DNA of 55,283 nt, taken from Thermoplasmata archaeon. Its GTDB lineage: Archaea > Thermoplasmatota > Thermoplasmata > Lutacidiplasmatales > UBA184. Positions 46,553-55,083 of the stretch are shown here, piece after piece. Made by a program: the position numbers and the translations under genes. The DNA lies in assembly GCA_030038605.1 (NCBI GenBank), contig JASHSU010000092.1, positions 1 to 55,283 on the forward strand. Reading direction: 5' to 3'. Position 1 is the stretch's first letter, and the number at the start of each line of letters is the position of its first letter. The notes beneath the pieces are model-generated. The model did no database searches and was not told the origin of the DNA. It saw only the letters and a program-made list of their open reading frames with translations.

Positions 46553-47749
46553 TCATACGACGCCCAGGTCGCGCCCGGCCCTCGTGAATGCGTCGATGGC
46601 GAAGCCGACATCGTCGTCCGTCAGCGCCGCGTTCATGATCGTCCGGATCCGTGCCTTGTCGCGGGCGACCATCGGGAAGACGATCGGGAGCGCGAAGACT
46701 CCGAGGTCGAACAAGCGCTGGCTCATCCGTCGGGCGAGACCGCTGTCGCCGACGACGATGGGGGTGATCGGCGTCGTGCTCTGACCGGTATTGAATCCGG
46801 CGTCGTGCATCGCCTGCTTGAACCGTCGGGTGTGGCTCCAGAGCCGGGCCACGTGCTCCGGTTCCTGCTCGAGCACGTCCACGGCGGCGATGCAGGCGGC
46901 CGTCACGGCCGGCGGGTGCGAACCGCTCAACAACCAGGTGCGGGATTTGTTGAACGCGAACTCGCGCAGCGCGGTCGACCCGGAGATGTGCCCGCCGACC
47001 ACCCCGAACGCCTTCGAGAACGTCCCCATCTCGACGTGGACCTGGTCGCGCCGGAGGTGGAAATGGGAGACGATGCCCCGGCCGCCTTCCCCGAGGACCC
47101 CCTCCCCGTGAGCGTCGTCCACGTAGACCATCGCCCCGTGGTCGGCCCCGAGCGCGGCGATCCGGTCCAGCGGCGCCACGTCCCCGTCCATCGAAAAGAC
47201 GCCATCGGTGATGAGGAGGATCCGTCGGTATGCGGGCGCGTGACGCTCGGCTTCCGAGAGGACACGGGCCAGGTCGTCCGTGTCCGCGTGCTTGTAGACG
47301 CTGCGCTCGGCGCGCGAGAGACGGACCCCGTCGATGATGCTGCCGTGGTTCAACTCGTCGCTGATGACGAGGTCGCCCTCCCCGACCAGTTGCGGAATGA
47401 GACCGGCGTTGGTCGCGAATCCAGACTGGTAGACCAGCGAGGCCTCGGCTCCCTTGAACCGGGCCAGCCGCTGTTCGAGCTCGACATGCAGGTCCATCGT
47501 GCCGGCGATCGGACGCACCGAACCGGACCCCGCGCCATGGGTCCGGACCGCCTCGATGGCCGCGGCCTTCAACTTCGGATGGTTGGAGAGTCCGAGGTAG
47601 TTGTTCGAACAGAACATGAGGACCTTCTTGCCGTCGATCACCGACCAGGGCAGGCTCGGCCCGTCCAGGACCCGGAGCTTCCAGTCAAGTTCCGAGGCCA
47701 CCAGCTGGTCGACCTCCTGCCGGAGGAAGCCGGTCGGGTCGCGGGTCAT
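46553..47749 (-). CDS. kbl: Glycine C-acetyltransferase (2-amino-3-ketobutyrate CoA ligase)
   Basis: PLP alpha-oxoamine synthase: FCSNNYLGLSNHPKLK, GSGSVRPIAGTMDLHVELEQRLARFKG, VYVDDAHGEGVLG; adjacent to tdh. Confidence 0.93.
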   Translation of the reverse strand: MTRDPTGFLRQEVDQLVASELDWKLRVLDGPSLPWSVIDGKKVLMFCSNNYLGLSNHPKLKAAAIEAVRTHGAGSGSVRPIAGTMDLHVELEQRLARFKGAEASLVYQSGFATNAGLIPQLVGEGDLVISDELNHGSIIDGVRLSRAERSVYKHADTDDLARVLSEAERHAPAYRRILLITDGVFSMDGDVAPLDRIAALGADHGAMVYVDDAHGEGVLGEGGRGIVSHFHLRRDQVHVEMGTFSKAFGVVGGHISGSTALREFAFNKSRTWLLSGSHPPAVTAACIAAVDVLEQEPEHVARLWSHTRRFKQAMHDAGFNTGQSTTPITPIVVGDSGLARRMSQRLFDLGVFALPIVFPMVARDKARIRTIMNAALTDDDVGFAIDAFTRAGRDLGVV

Positions 47750-47753
47750 CCGT

Positions 47754-48815
47754 CTACCACCTCGCTTCGAGGGAGACCTTCGCGGCCTGCGTCGAGTCGA
47801 TCAGGTCCATGGCGCGCGCGAGCTCGGGGATCGGCACGCGATGCGTGATGATCTGACCGACCTTCTCGCGGAAGGCCGGCAGCGCGAGCAACCCCTTGAC
47901 CTGGTACCACGTCGCGAACATCCGGCGCCCGAAGATCCCGTGGACCCGGGCGGCCTTGAAGATGAGGGACGCGTCGACGTCGAGCGTGGTCGGGCGGTCC
48001 AGCAGGCCCAGCAGCGATACCCGACCGCCGGGCGTGAGCGCGTCGAAGACGAGCTGAAAACCGCTCGGGTGTCCGGACATCTCGCAGGCGACGTCGACGC
48101 CGCGCCCGTACGTCATCTCCCGGATGGCGGGGACGAGTCGGTCGCCTTCCTCGACCGGGTTGAACACCCGGTCGGCGCCCATCTTGCGGGCCAGGTCCGC
48201 CCGCACGCGGTTCACCTCGGTCGCTACGACCGTCTCCGCGCCGAGGGTCCGGGCGACGGCGATCGCCAGCAGCCCAATCGGGCCGGCCCCGGCGATGAGG
48301 ACCGACTTCCCGGCGAGGTCTTCGATGTTGTCTTCCGGCAGCAGGGAGTGCACGGCGTTGCCGAGCGGCTCCTGCACCGACGCGATTGCCGGGTCTAGGC
48401 TCGGGTCGTTCTTCCACGCGTTGAGCTCCGGCAGGACCGCGAACTCGGCGAACACCCCGTCACGATCGACGCCCAGCACCTGCACATTCGCGCAGATGTG
48501 CATCTTGCCGGTGCGGCACTGGTAGCAGGTCCCGTCGACGATGTGCGTCTCGGCCGAGACGTGATCGCCGACGGTGAGGCTCCGAACCCGGGCGCCGACC
48601 CGGACGACCTCGCCGCTCACCTCGTGGCCGAAGATCATCGGGACCGTGCGAACGCGCTCCTGCGCCCACTCGTTCCACTTCCAGATGTGCACGTCCGTCC
48701 CGCAGATCGAGGACGCGCGGACCCGTACCAGCACCTCGTCCTCCGCGGGGGTCGGGTCGGGTACGGTCCGAACCTCGCCGCCCGGTCCACGATGGGTTTT
48801 CACGACGGCCTGCAC
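47754..48815 (-). CDS. tdh: L-threonine 3-dehydrogenase
   Basis: Zn-ADH: SSICGTDVHIWKWNEWAQERV, IFGHEVSGEVVRVGARV, LIAGAGPIGLLAIAVARTLGAETVVATE; paired with kbl. Confidence 0.93.
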   Translation of the reverse strand: MQAVVKTHRGPGGEVRTVPDPTPAEDEVLVRVRASSICGTDVHIWKWNEWAQERVRTVPMIFGHEVSGEVVRVGARVRSLTVGDHVSAETHIVDGTCYQCRTGKMHICANVQVLGVDRDGVFAEFAVLPELNAWKNDPSLDPAIASVQEPLGNAVHSLLPEDNIEDLAGKSVLIAGAGPIGLLAIAVARTLGAETVVATEVNRVRADLARKMGADRVFNPVEEGDRLVPAIREMTYGRGVDVACEMSGHPSGFQLVFDALTPGGRVSLLGLLDRPTTLDVDASLIFKAARVHGIFGRRMFATWYQVKGLLALPAFREKVGQIITHRVPIPELARAMDLIDSTQAAKVSLEARW

Positions 48816-48914
48816 GGAACTCCTCGGCCGTGCCAGCGGTGTCGCGGATTAACGCTTGGCGGCGCGACGCGTCCCTCGCCGGCCGGAGCGCGGTTACCTC
48901 GGCCCCATCGTGTC

Positions 48915-48923
48915 CGTAAATAC
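48915..48923 (+). promoter_or_regulatory. Putative TATA box (GTAAATACT)
   Basis: About 24-32 bp upstream of the DUF2203 ATG at 48947. Confidence 0.4.
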
Positions 48924-48946
48924 TCTGTGACGCTCCTCTTCTCTCG

Positions 48947-49438
48947 ATGACGCACGACGAGGCCCCCTCCGATCCCTCCGAGGTGAACCCCCCGAGGCTG
49001 TGGACCGTTGCGGAAGCCAACGCGCGCATCGCGGAGCTGGACGAGCTCCTGCCCCGCCTGCGGGCCTGGGCGGCCCGGCTGGGCGAGGTGCACGGCGAGC
49101 TGAAGCGACTCCAGGAGTTCTGGGGCCGCGAGATCGACGCGCCGGATCACGCGGACCACGAGCGCAAGGCCCAGCTGGACGCCGAGTGGAGCCATCTGAC
49201 GCAGCGGCTGGAAGAGGCGGTCGGCGCCCTCCACCGGGAAGGGATCGAGCTGCGGGACGTCGACTCCGGCCTGGTCGACTTCTACGGTTACATCGGCGGA
49301 GAGGTCGTCTACCTGTGCTGGCTTCGCGGTGAGCCGGAGGTCGGTCACTTCCACACCCTCACGGGGGGATTCCGGTCGCGGCGCCCCCTCCCCACCGCGC
49401 GGCGCGTCTCCACGCCCGGTCCCGGCGGGACGAGCTAG
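48947..49438 (+). CDS. DUF2203 family protein
   Basis: WTVAEANARIAELDELLPRL; GIELRDVDSGLVDFYGYIGGEVVYLCWLRGEPEVGHFHTLTGGF. Confidence 0.87.
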   Translation: MTHDEAPSDPSEVNPPRLWTVAEANARIAELDELLPRLRAWAARLGEVHGELKRLQEFWGREIDAPDHADHERKAQLDAEWSHLTQRLEEAVGALHREGIELRDVDSGLVDFYGYIGGEVVYLCWLRGEPEVGHFHTLTGGFRSRRPLPTARRVSTPGPGGTS

Positions 49439-50247
49439 GCGTCGTCAAGCCGGCGGGCTCCGCGGGCGTACCGGCCCTCGTCGATCGTCGGGAGCCCCAT
49501 CGCCGCGCGGAACTCGTTCACCGAGGCCGGAGCGTACCCGGCGTAGTGGTTGTTGAACAGGACGAACGCCATCTGCGCCGTGTCGTGCACGTCGCGCAGC
49601 CGTTGGGCCCACAGGCGCGTGACGGCCGACCGGTCGACCCGCACCTCCCCGTGCGACGCGGCCGGCACCGTTTCGTGATCGCCGATGAAGCGCAGGTAGA
49701 CGAAATCGGCCGTCCGGTCGGGCGGGACCTCGACGTAGGTCAGGTACGACCAGGCGAGCGCGACGTGACGGTCCGACAACTCGCGGAGCAGCCACTCGTG
49801 GGCTTCCCCCCGAAACCATCCGGCGTCCCGCACCTCGACCGAGTAGCGCGGACCGGGTTCGAGCGTATCGAGCAGTTGCGTCAGGAACGTCTGCGCCCGA
49901 CCGGGACGGACCCACGGCGGGAACTGGAGGAGGATCGCGCCGAGCTTCCCCTCCAGGTGTCGGGCCGCCCCCAGGAACGCCGCGACCTTCTCCGGGTCGA
50001 CCGGTTGCTTCGGGTCCAGGAGGTCGCGCGGGAACTTGAGGGTGAAGCGGAACGTCTCGGGTGTCTTGCGGCGCCACGCGGCGACCATGCCCGGCGCCGG
50101 GCTGCGGTAGTACGTGGCGTCGACCTCGACCGTGTCGAACAGTTTGGCGTAGACCGAGAGCCGCTCCCCGTCCGGGAGGCCCTTCGGGTAGACCCGACCG
50201 CTCCACGCGTCGGACGTCCAGGAGGAGCAGCCGATGCGCAACTCCAT
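49435..50247 (-). CDS. DUF72 family protein
   Basis: LRIGCSSWTSDAWSGRVYPKGLPDGERLSVYAKLFDTVEVDATYYRSP; RFTLKFPRDL. Confidence 0.93.
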   Translation of the reverse strand: MELRIGCSSWTSDAWSGRVYPKGLPDGERLSVYAKLFDTVEVDATYYRSPAPGMVAAWRRKTPETFRFTLKFPRDLLDPKQPVDPEKVAAFLGAARHLEGKLGAILLQFPPWVRPGRAQTFLTQLLDTLEPGPRYSVEVRDAGWFRGEAHEWLLRELSDRHVALAWSYLTYVEVPPDRTADFVYLRFIGDHETVPAASHGEVRVDRSAVTRLWAQRLRDVHDTAQMAFVLFNNHYAGYAPASVNEFRAAMGLPTIDEGRYARGARRLDDA

Positions 50248-50296
50248 GCGGCGGGACGAGCCGCCCCCGCCTAAAGACTGCGCGACCGAGGGCCCG

Positions 50297-51220
50297 TCAG
50301 TCGGGGCTCGCGCCGACGAGCCCCATCTCGACCGCCCGTATGGCCAACGCGAATCCCCCGACCGCGGCGAGGGCGGAACTGGCGGCCACGAGCAGCGGGA
50401 ACGGGGTGCCGAGGTCGAGCAGGATGAGGATCAACGGGGCGAAGAGGCCGGCCCCGCCGCCCACGACGCCGAGCGACGGCCGGTCCGCCCGCAACGTGAT
50501 CCAGGCGGCCAGCGCCGCGATGGCGGCGACCAGGCCCAGGAGCACGACCGCACCCCCGATCGCGGCCACGAACGTTTCCAGGTTGACGAACGGGGTGAGC
50601 GAGCCCAGGGTCCCGTTGGAGACGTTGCCGCTCAGCAGGGTCACGTCGATACCGGTGGCCCCCGCCGAAAAGACGGTGGACAGGAACACGTCGATCGTCA
50701 CGGGCGCGAACCCGGGCTCGCTCACGTTGACCGAGAGACCGCCCGTGGGCAGACCGCCGAGCGCGAACGAGCCATCGGAGCCGGTGACCGTCGAGTACGT
50801 CCGCCCCTGCTCGTCGGTGGCCACGACGGTCGCGCCGACGGCCGGAAACGGCGTCGTCACGTTGCGCGGCTGAAGTTCGACGGCCCCGCTCACGGTGAAT
50901 TGGCCGGGCGCGGTCGCCGCGACGGCGTAGTAGCCGAGAGCGCCGGCGAGGGCCGCCGCGAGCACCGCGACGGCGATCAGCGCGCTCGCGGCCGCCCGGG
51001 ACGCCCGCCATCGGGGCGCTCGGGGCGGCGGCAGGTAGGGGTAAAGCCCGGGGAGGACCTCCCAGCTGTACAGCGGCGGCGGGTCGCGCGGCAGGACGAC
51101 GGGGACCGGAGTCTGACAGTGGGGGCACGGAAACCACTGCGTGGGGGGAGCCTCCGCGGGGATGACCGCCACCGGCCCACCGCACGCCGGGCAGCGGACG
51201 CTGATCAACCGCGAGGCCAT
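50297..51220 (-). CDS. Membrane protein with N-terminal zinc ribbon and carboxypeptidase-regulatory-like domain
   Basis: CPACGGP...CPHCQTP; TM; GAVELQPRNVTTPFPAVGATVVATDEQGRTYSTVTGSDGSFALGGLPTGGLSVNVS; further TMs. Confidence 0.8.
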   Translation of the reverse strand: MASRLISVRCPACGGPVAVIPAEAPPTQWFPCPHCQTPVPVVLPRDPPPLYSWEVLPGLYPYLPPPRAPRWRASRAAASALIAVAVLAAALAGALGYYAVAATAPGQFTVSGAVELQPRNVTTPFPAVGATVVATDEQGRTYSTVTGSDGSFALGGLPTGGLSVNVSEPGFAPVTIDVFLSTVFSAGATGIDVTLLSGNVSNGTLGSLTPFVNLETFVAAIGGAVVLLGLVAAIAALAAWITLRADRPSLGVVGGGAGLFAPLILILLDLGTPFPLLVAASSALAAVGGFALAIRAVEMGLVGASPD

Positions 51221-51253
51221 CGAGGACGACCGACCTCGACGGGGGTCTTATCC

Positions 51254-51874
51254 TTGCGTCCGCCCTTCGAAAAGCAACACGTCCGCGTCGTGGGGGTGGA
51301 TGACGGCGCCTTCCGTCGCACCGACCGCTGGGCCCCCGTGGCGGCCGTGGCGGTCGCCGCGCCCGACCGGGTCGAGTCGGTCGCCACGGGTCGGGTGCGC
51401 GTGGACGGGCGCGACGCGACCGAGGTCATTATCCAGCTCGTCCGACGGACCGGCGGGCTCGACGGTCTGCACGCGATCCTGCTGGACGGTGCGGTCGTCG
51501 GGGGGTTCAACGTGGTCGATTTGGACCGCATCCAACGCGCCTTCCGGGTGCCGGTCGTCGCCGTCACATACGCGCCGCCCGACTTCACGAAAATCCGGGC
51601 CGCTCTGCGGACCTGGTTCGGCCGAGATGCGCGCCGACGCTGGGAGCTGCTCCGACGTCACCGACTGTACGCCGTGCCCCCACCGGCGCCGCCCGTGCTC
51701 CTGACCGCGGTCGGATGCCGACGCGCCGATGCGGTCCGCCTCCTCCGCCGCACCGTGGTGCGGGGTCACCGTCCCGAGGTGCTGCGTCTCGCCCACCTCA
51801 TCGCGTCGGCGGGCGACGGCCGGCGCAACCGAAGGGTTATGGGCCGGGGCGCCGGTCGGCCCTCGGGCCTGTAG
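51254..51874 (+). CDS. DUF99 family protein
   Basis: VRVVGVDDGAF...ILLDGAVVGGFNVVDL; putative TTG start. Confidence 0.88.
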   Translation: MRPPFEKQHVRVVGVDDGAFRRTDRWAPVAAVAVAAPDRVESVATGRVRVDGRDATEVIIQLVRRTGGLDGLHAILLDGAVVGGFNVVDLDRIQRAFRVPVVAVTYAPPDFTKIRAALRTWFGRDARRRWELLRRHRLYAVPPPAPPVLLTAVGCRRADAVRLLRRTVVRGHRPEVLRLAHLIASAGDGRRNRRVMGRGAGRPSGL

Positions 51875-51971
51875 CTTAGCCCGGACCAAGCACTGGCCTT
51901 CTAAGCCAGAGAACTCGGGTTCAAAGGCCCTCGGCGCGCTCCGCCGGGGGCGGAGACTCCCGACAGGCCCG
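51865..51971 (+). tRNA. tRNA-Arg(UCU) with T-loop intron (intron 51926-51957)
   Basis: Acceptor GGGCCTG/CAGGCCC, D stem GCTT/AAGC, anticodon stem CTGGC/GCCAG with loop CTTCTAA (anticodon 51900-51902), T stem TCGGG/CCCGA; spliced T-loop TTCAAAT; CCA not encoded. Confidence 0.9.
51926..51957 (+). other. Predicted archaeal tRNA intron at position 59/60 (32 nt)
   Basis: Inner helix 27-36/42-51 (GCCCTCGGCG/CGCCGGGGGC, coordinates +51900), two 3-nt bulges AAG and ACT separated by a 4-nt central segment, outer helix is the T stem. Confidence 0.85.
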
Positions 51972-51976
51972 CCTAC

Positions 51977-53038
51977 CTACCCGGCCGCTACTTCCGCGGC
52001 GCATTTCGCGCAGAGGATGCCGCGCGTGCCGGGGGCCAGCGGGTCGCCGCAGAGCGGGCACGACGCCCGGGCGTCGGCCGCGGCGATCAGCTCCTGGACG
52101 CTCGTGCGGAGCGCCGGGTGCGTCGTGCTGCCGGCGGAGGGAGCCGCCTCCGTGATCGCCGTCGGCGGAGCGAAGGCGTCCATCCGGGGTCGGTACGTGC
52201 CGGTCCTCCGGTCGAAGCTGGCGAACCCGCGGGCCGCCAAGCCTTGGAGGGCGGAGTCGACCGTCTCGCGGACCCCGCCGAAGACGTGGGACATTTCGAT
52301 GGCGGTCATCCCCTGCGATTCTACGAGGACCGACAGCGAGCGGGCCGCGAGCAGCGGCATGTCGCCCCGGCCGATCACGCGGTCGACGCGCCAGCTCGTG
52401 CGCGCCGTGCGAGGGACCCGTCGGGCCGGTGCGACCCGGCCCGCCCGGAGGTCCGTGAGGAGCGTCGACCGGGCGAGGTCGAGCTCGTAGGCGACGCGCT
52501 CGTCGGCGAAGTAGAGGAGGACGGCGACGGAGAACGGCAGCAAGCCCCGGGTCCGGCACGCCTCCAAACCCTCCGGGAGCGAGCGCATCGTGGTCGGCAG
52601 CGTGACCCGCGGGCCTCCGCTGGCCGCGCGGTCCTCCTCATCCTGGGTCCGGGGCAGGTAGTGTTCACGGAGCAGGAACCGCGCGATCACGTGCGTCGGT
52701 GCGCCCCCGCCGAGCGGGACCACGTCGGCCCCGCCGTCGGCGGCGAACGTCACCCGCTCGAACGGTCGAAGGAACTCCCAGGCTGCGCCGGCCGGCGGCG
52801 GCGACTCCAGGACCAGCTCCAGGGTCTCCCGGCCCGCGGTGGGGTCGGCGACCAGGTCGTAGAAGGTGCCGAACTCCCGTCCGTCCGCCCGCAGCCGGAA
52901 CGCGGCCAGCGGCGTCCGCCGCCGGGCAAGGTACTCCTCGTAGGCCCGACCGAGCGCCCGCTCCGAGAACGAACCGTGCCGCTCGTGGGCGAGTTTGCGA
53001 GCGAGCTCGTCGAGCTCACGCAGCGGTACGACGGCCAT
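51977..53038 (-). CDS. Hypothetical protein, possible winged-helix segment and C-terminal zinc ribbon
   Basis: SQGMTAIEMSHVFGGVRETVDSALQGLAARGFASFDRRTGTYRP resembles a wHTH; C-terminal CPLCGDPLAPGTRGILCAKC. Confidence 0.72.
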   Translation of the reverse strand: MAVVPLRELDELARKLAHERHGSFSERALGRAYEEYLARRRTPLAAFRLRADGREFGTFYDLVADPTAGRETLELVLESPPPAGAAWEFLRPFERVTFAADGGADVVPLGGGAPTHVIARFLLREHYLPRTQDEEDRAASGGPRVTLPTTMRSLPEGLEACRTRGLLPFSVAVLLYFADERVAYELDLARSTLLTDLRAGRVAPARRVPRTARTSWRVDRVIGRGDMPLLAARSLSVLVESQGMTAIEMSHVFGGVRETVDSALQGLAARGFASFDRRTGTYRPRMDAFAPPTAITEAAPSAGSTTHPALRTSVQELIAAADARASCPLCGDPLAPGTRGILCAKCAAEVAAG

Positions 53039-54224
53039 CGGCCCTCCGGGATTCGATAACATGCTCGTAGAGGGAGATAAACCGGCGGGCCATCGACTCC
53101 AGCGACGCGCTCCGCGCCACCTCCTCGCGGGCCCGGACCCCGAGCCGGTGCCGCTGAGCGGGGTCGCCGGCCAGTTCGACCAGCATCGCGGAGAGGGCGC
53201 CGGGTACGAGGATCGGGACCCTTCGCCCGGTGGCGCCGTCCTCGACGAGTTCGGACGCCCCGCCCGTCGCCGGGGCCACGACGGTCGTTCCGCAGGCCAT
53301 CGCTTCCAGGAGCGCGACGCTCGACGTGTCGCTGGTCGACGGCAGCACGAAGACGTCGGTCTGGCTCAACAGGGCCGGCTTCTCCTCGTCCGCGACCGGG
53401 CCGATGTACCGGACCCGGGCGCGGAGCCGGGGGTCGCTGGCGATCCGCTCCCGCACGGCCCGCTCCTCCGGGCCGGCACCGCCGACGAGCCCGACCACGT
53501 CGGTCGACGCCGCGGCCTCGGAGACGGCGTCCAGGAATCGATGCACGCCCTTGTCGACGGTCAGGCGACCCAGGTAGGTCATCAGTGGCCCGGGCGGCAA
53601 ACCGCATCGGGCCCGCCAGTCCGGCACCGCGAGGTGGGGCCCGTAGCGGGCCACATCCACACCGTTCGGGACGACCTCGACCTCGCGCCGGAACGGTTTG
53701 CGCGCTCCGCCCATCAGCGCCGCCCGGGCCGCGACGGACGGCGCGGTGGCCACGTCGCACCGCCAGTAGAGTCCCAGGTTCCACCACCACGCGACCCGGA
53801 AGAACTGGGGGACGAGGAACTTGGCCGGGACGGAGATCTCCATCTCCCGGATGTTGGTGTGGAACGTGCCGACCAGTGGGCGTCGGAACCGTCGGGCGGC
53901 GAGAAACGCGGCGCTTCCGATGCCGCCGGGCGAGTGGACGTGCAGCACGTCGGTCTCGGCGAGACCCCGGGCCTCGCGAACCAGCCCGAACGGAAACAGC
54001 GGCCAGCGGTACTGCGGGTAGAGCGGGACCGGTAGCGACCGGACCCGCCGCACCGGTACCCCGTCCTCTTCGCCGTCCTCGGACGGGAGGCCGACCTTCG
54101 TCTGCGGGGCGAAGACGCGGACCCCGACGCCCAAGCGCGTGAGCGTACGGGCAAGTCCGCCCGTAACCTCGGCGACCCCGTCGCGCATCGGCGGGTACGA
54201 GTCGGTGAAGAAGGCGACCTGCAC
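53016..54224 (-). CDS. Family 4 glycosyltransferase
   Basis: MQVAFFTDSYPPMRDGVAEVTGGLARTLTRLG; LTVDKGVHRFLDAV; DVFVLPSTSDTSSVALLEAMACGTTVVAPATGGASELVEDG. Confidence 0.93.
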   Translation of the reverse strand: MQVAFFTDSYPPMRDGVAEVTGGLARTLTRLGVGVRVFAPQTKVGLPSEDGEEDGVPVRRVRSLPVPLYPQYRWPLFPFGLVREARGLAETDVLHVHSPGGIGSAAFLAARRFRRPLVGTFHTNIREMEISVPAKFLVPQFFRVAWWWNLGLYWRCDVATAPSVAARAALMGGARKPFRREVEVVPNGVDVARYGPHLAVPDWRARCGLPPGPLMTYLGRLTVDKGVHRFLDAVSEAAASTDVVGLVGGAGPEERAVRERIASDPRLRARVRYIGPVADEEKPALLSQTDVFVLPSTSDTSSVALLEAMACGTTVVAPATGGASELVEDGATGRRVPILVPGALSAMLVELAGDPAQRHRLGVRAREEVARSASLESMARRFISLYEHVIESRRADGRRTAA

Positions 54225-54300
54225 CGGTAGGGGCCTCGTTCCCGGCTCGCCGCGCGGGTTCCTATGCCTATCGGTGCGCCGGCAGCGGGCCGGTCACCGG

Positions 54301-55083
54301 TCAGACGACCGTCTGGAACGCCCGTTCGAGGCGGCTCAGGTCCCGCACGTCCAGCGCGCGCGGGTCGACGGAGACGACCAGGGCCGAGCCGGTCGAGCTG
54401 GCCTGCGAGCTCAACCATTGCACGAACCGCAACGTCGTTTCGAGCGAGTGCTCCGTGACGAAGAACTCGACCGCGTCGAAGTAGACGAGCGCTCCTCCGG
54501 GCGCCTCGGTCGGCTCCCGCAGCCGGCCGCCGATCTCGCCCGGGGCCGGGAGCGCCGCGGTGGGGTCGTCGCCCCGCGTGCCGACCGGGACGACGATCCG
54601 CTGCTCCGGCCGAAGCTCGGTCGTCTCGGGCGGATGGAGGGAGAGCAGCACGACCCTCGGGAACCGCGGCGCCGCCTCCCGCAACGCCTCGAGGGCCCGT
54701 CGGGGCCGCTCCTCGCGGACGAGCAGGCTGCTGCCGGGCGCGACCGGGAGACTCGCGGGGGCGGTGCTCGGCACCGGCGCGACCCACGGGCGCGCCCCGC
54801 CCGCGGGACGGAGCAGCGACGACCAGGCCGGCTGGCGCGGCGGCGCGAGCAGGCTCTTCCGCTTCAGTTCGACCTCTTCGCCGAGGCGGGCGAGGCGGCT
54901 CTCGACCAGCATCCTCAGCTCGGCCGCAGTGTGGCCCCGGGTCGTGTGCCCGAGGACCTCACGGAGGGCGCTCCGGGCTCCCTCCTCGTAGCCGGCCGCG
55001 TAGGTGCGGGCGTACTCCTCGTCGGCCGGTCCATCCTCGGGCGGCGTGCGGACCGGTCCGTCCCGGCGGAGAGGGGCGCTCAC
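54301..55083 (-). CDS. DUF835-like domain protein
   Basis: GALVYFDAVEFFVTEHSLETTLRFVQWLSSQASSTGSALVVSVDPRALDVRDLSRLERAF; GTG start. Confidence 0.75.
   Translation of the reverse strand: MSAPLRRDGPVRTPPEDGPADEEYARTYAAGYEEGARSALREVLGHTTRGHTAAELRMLVESRLARLGEEVELKRKSLLAPPRQPAWSSLLRPAGGARPWVAPVPSTAPASLPVAPGSSLLVREERPRRALEALREAAPRFPRVVLLSLHPPETTELRPEQRIVVPVGTRGDDPTAALPAPGEIGGRLREPTEAPGGALVYFDAVEFFVTEHSLETTLRFVQWLSSQASSTGSALVVSVDPRALDVRDLSRLERAFQTVV

Noticed and set aside
51939-51955. CTCCGCC-GGG-GGCGGAG hairpin as a terminator downstream of DUF99
   Set aside because: Lies inside the tRNA intron, has no T-tract, and the competing 10-bp inner helix fits the BHB geometry better.
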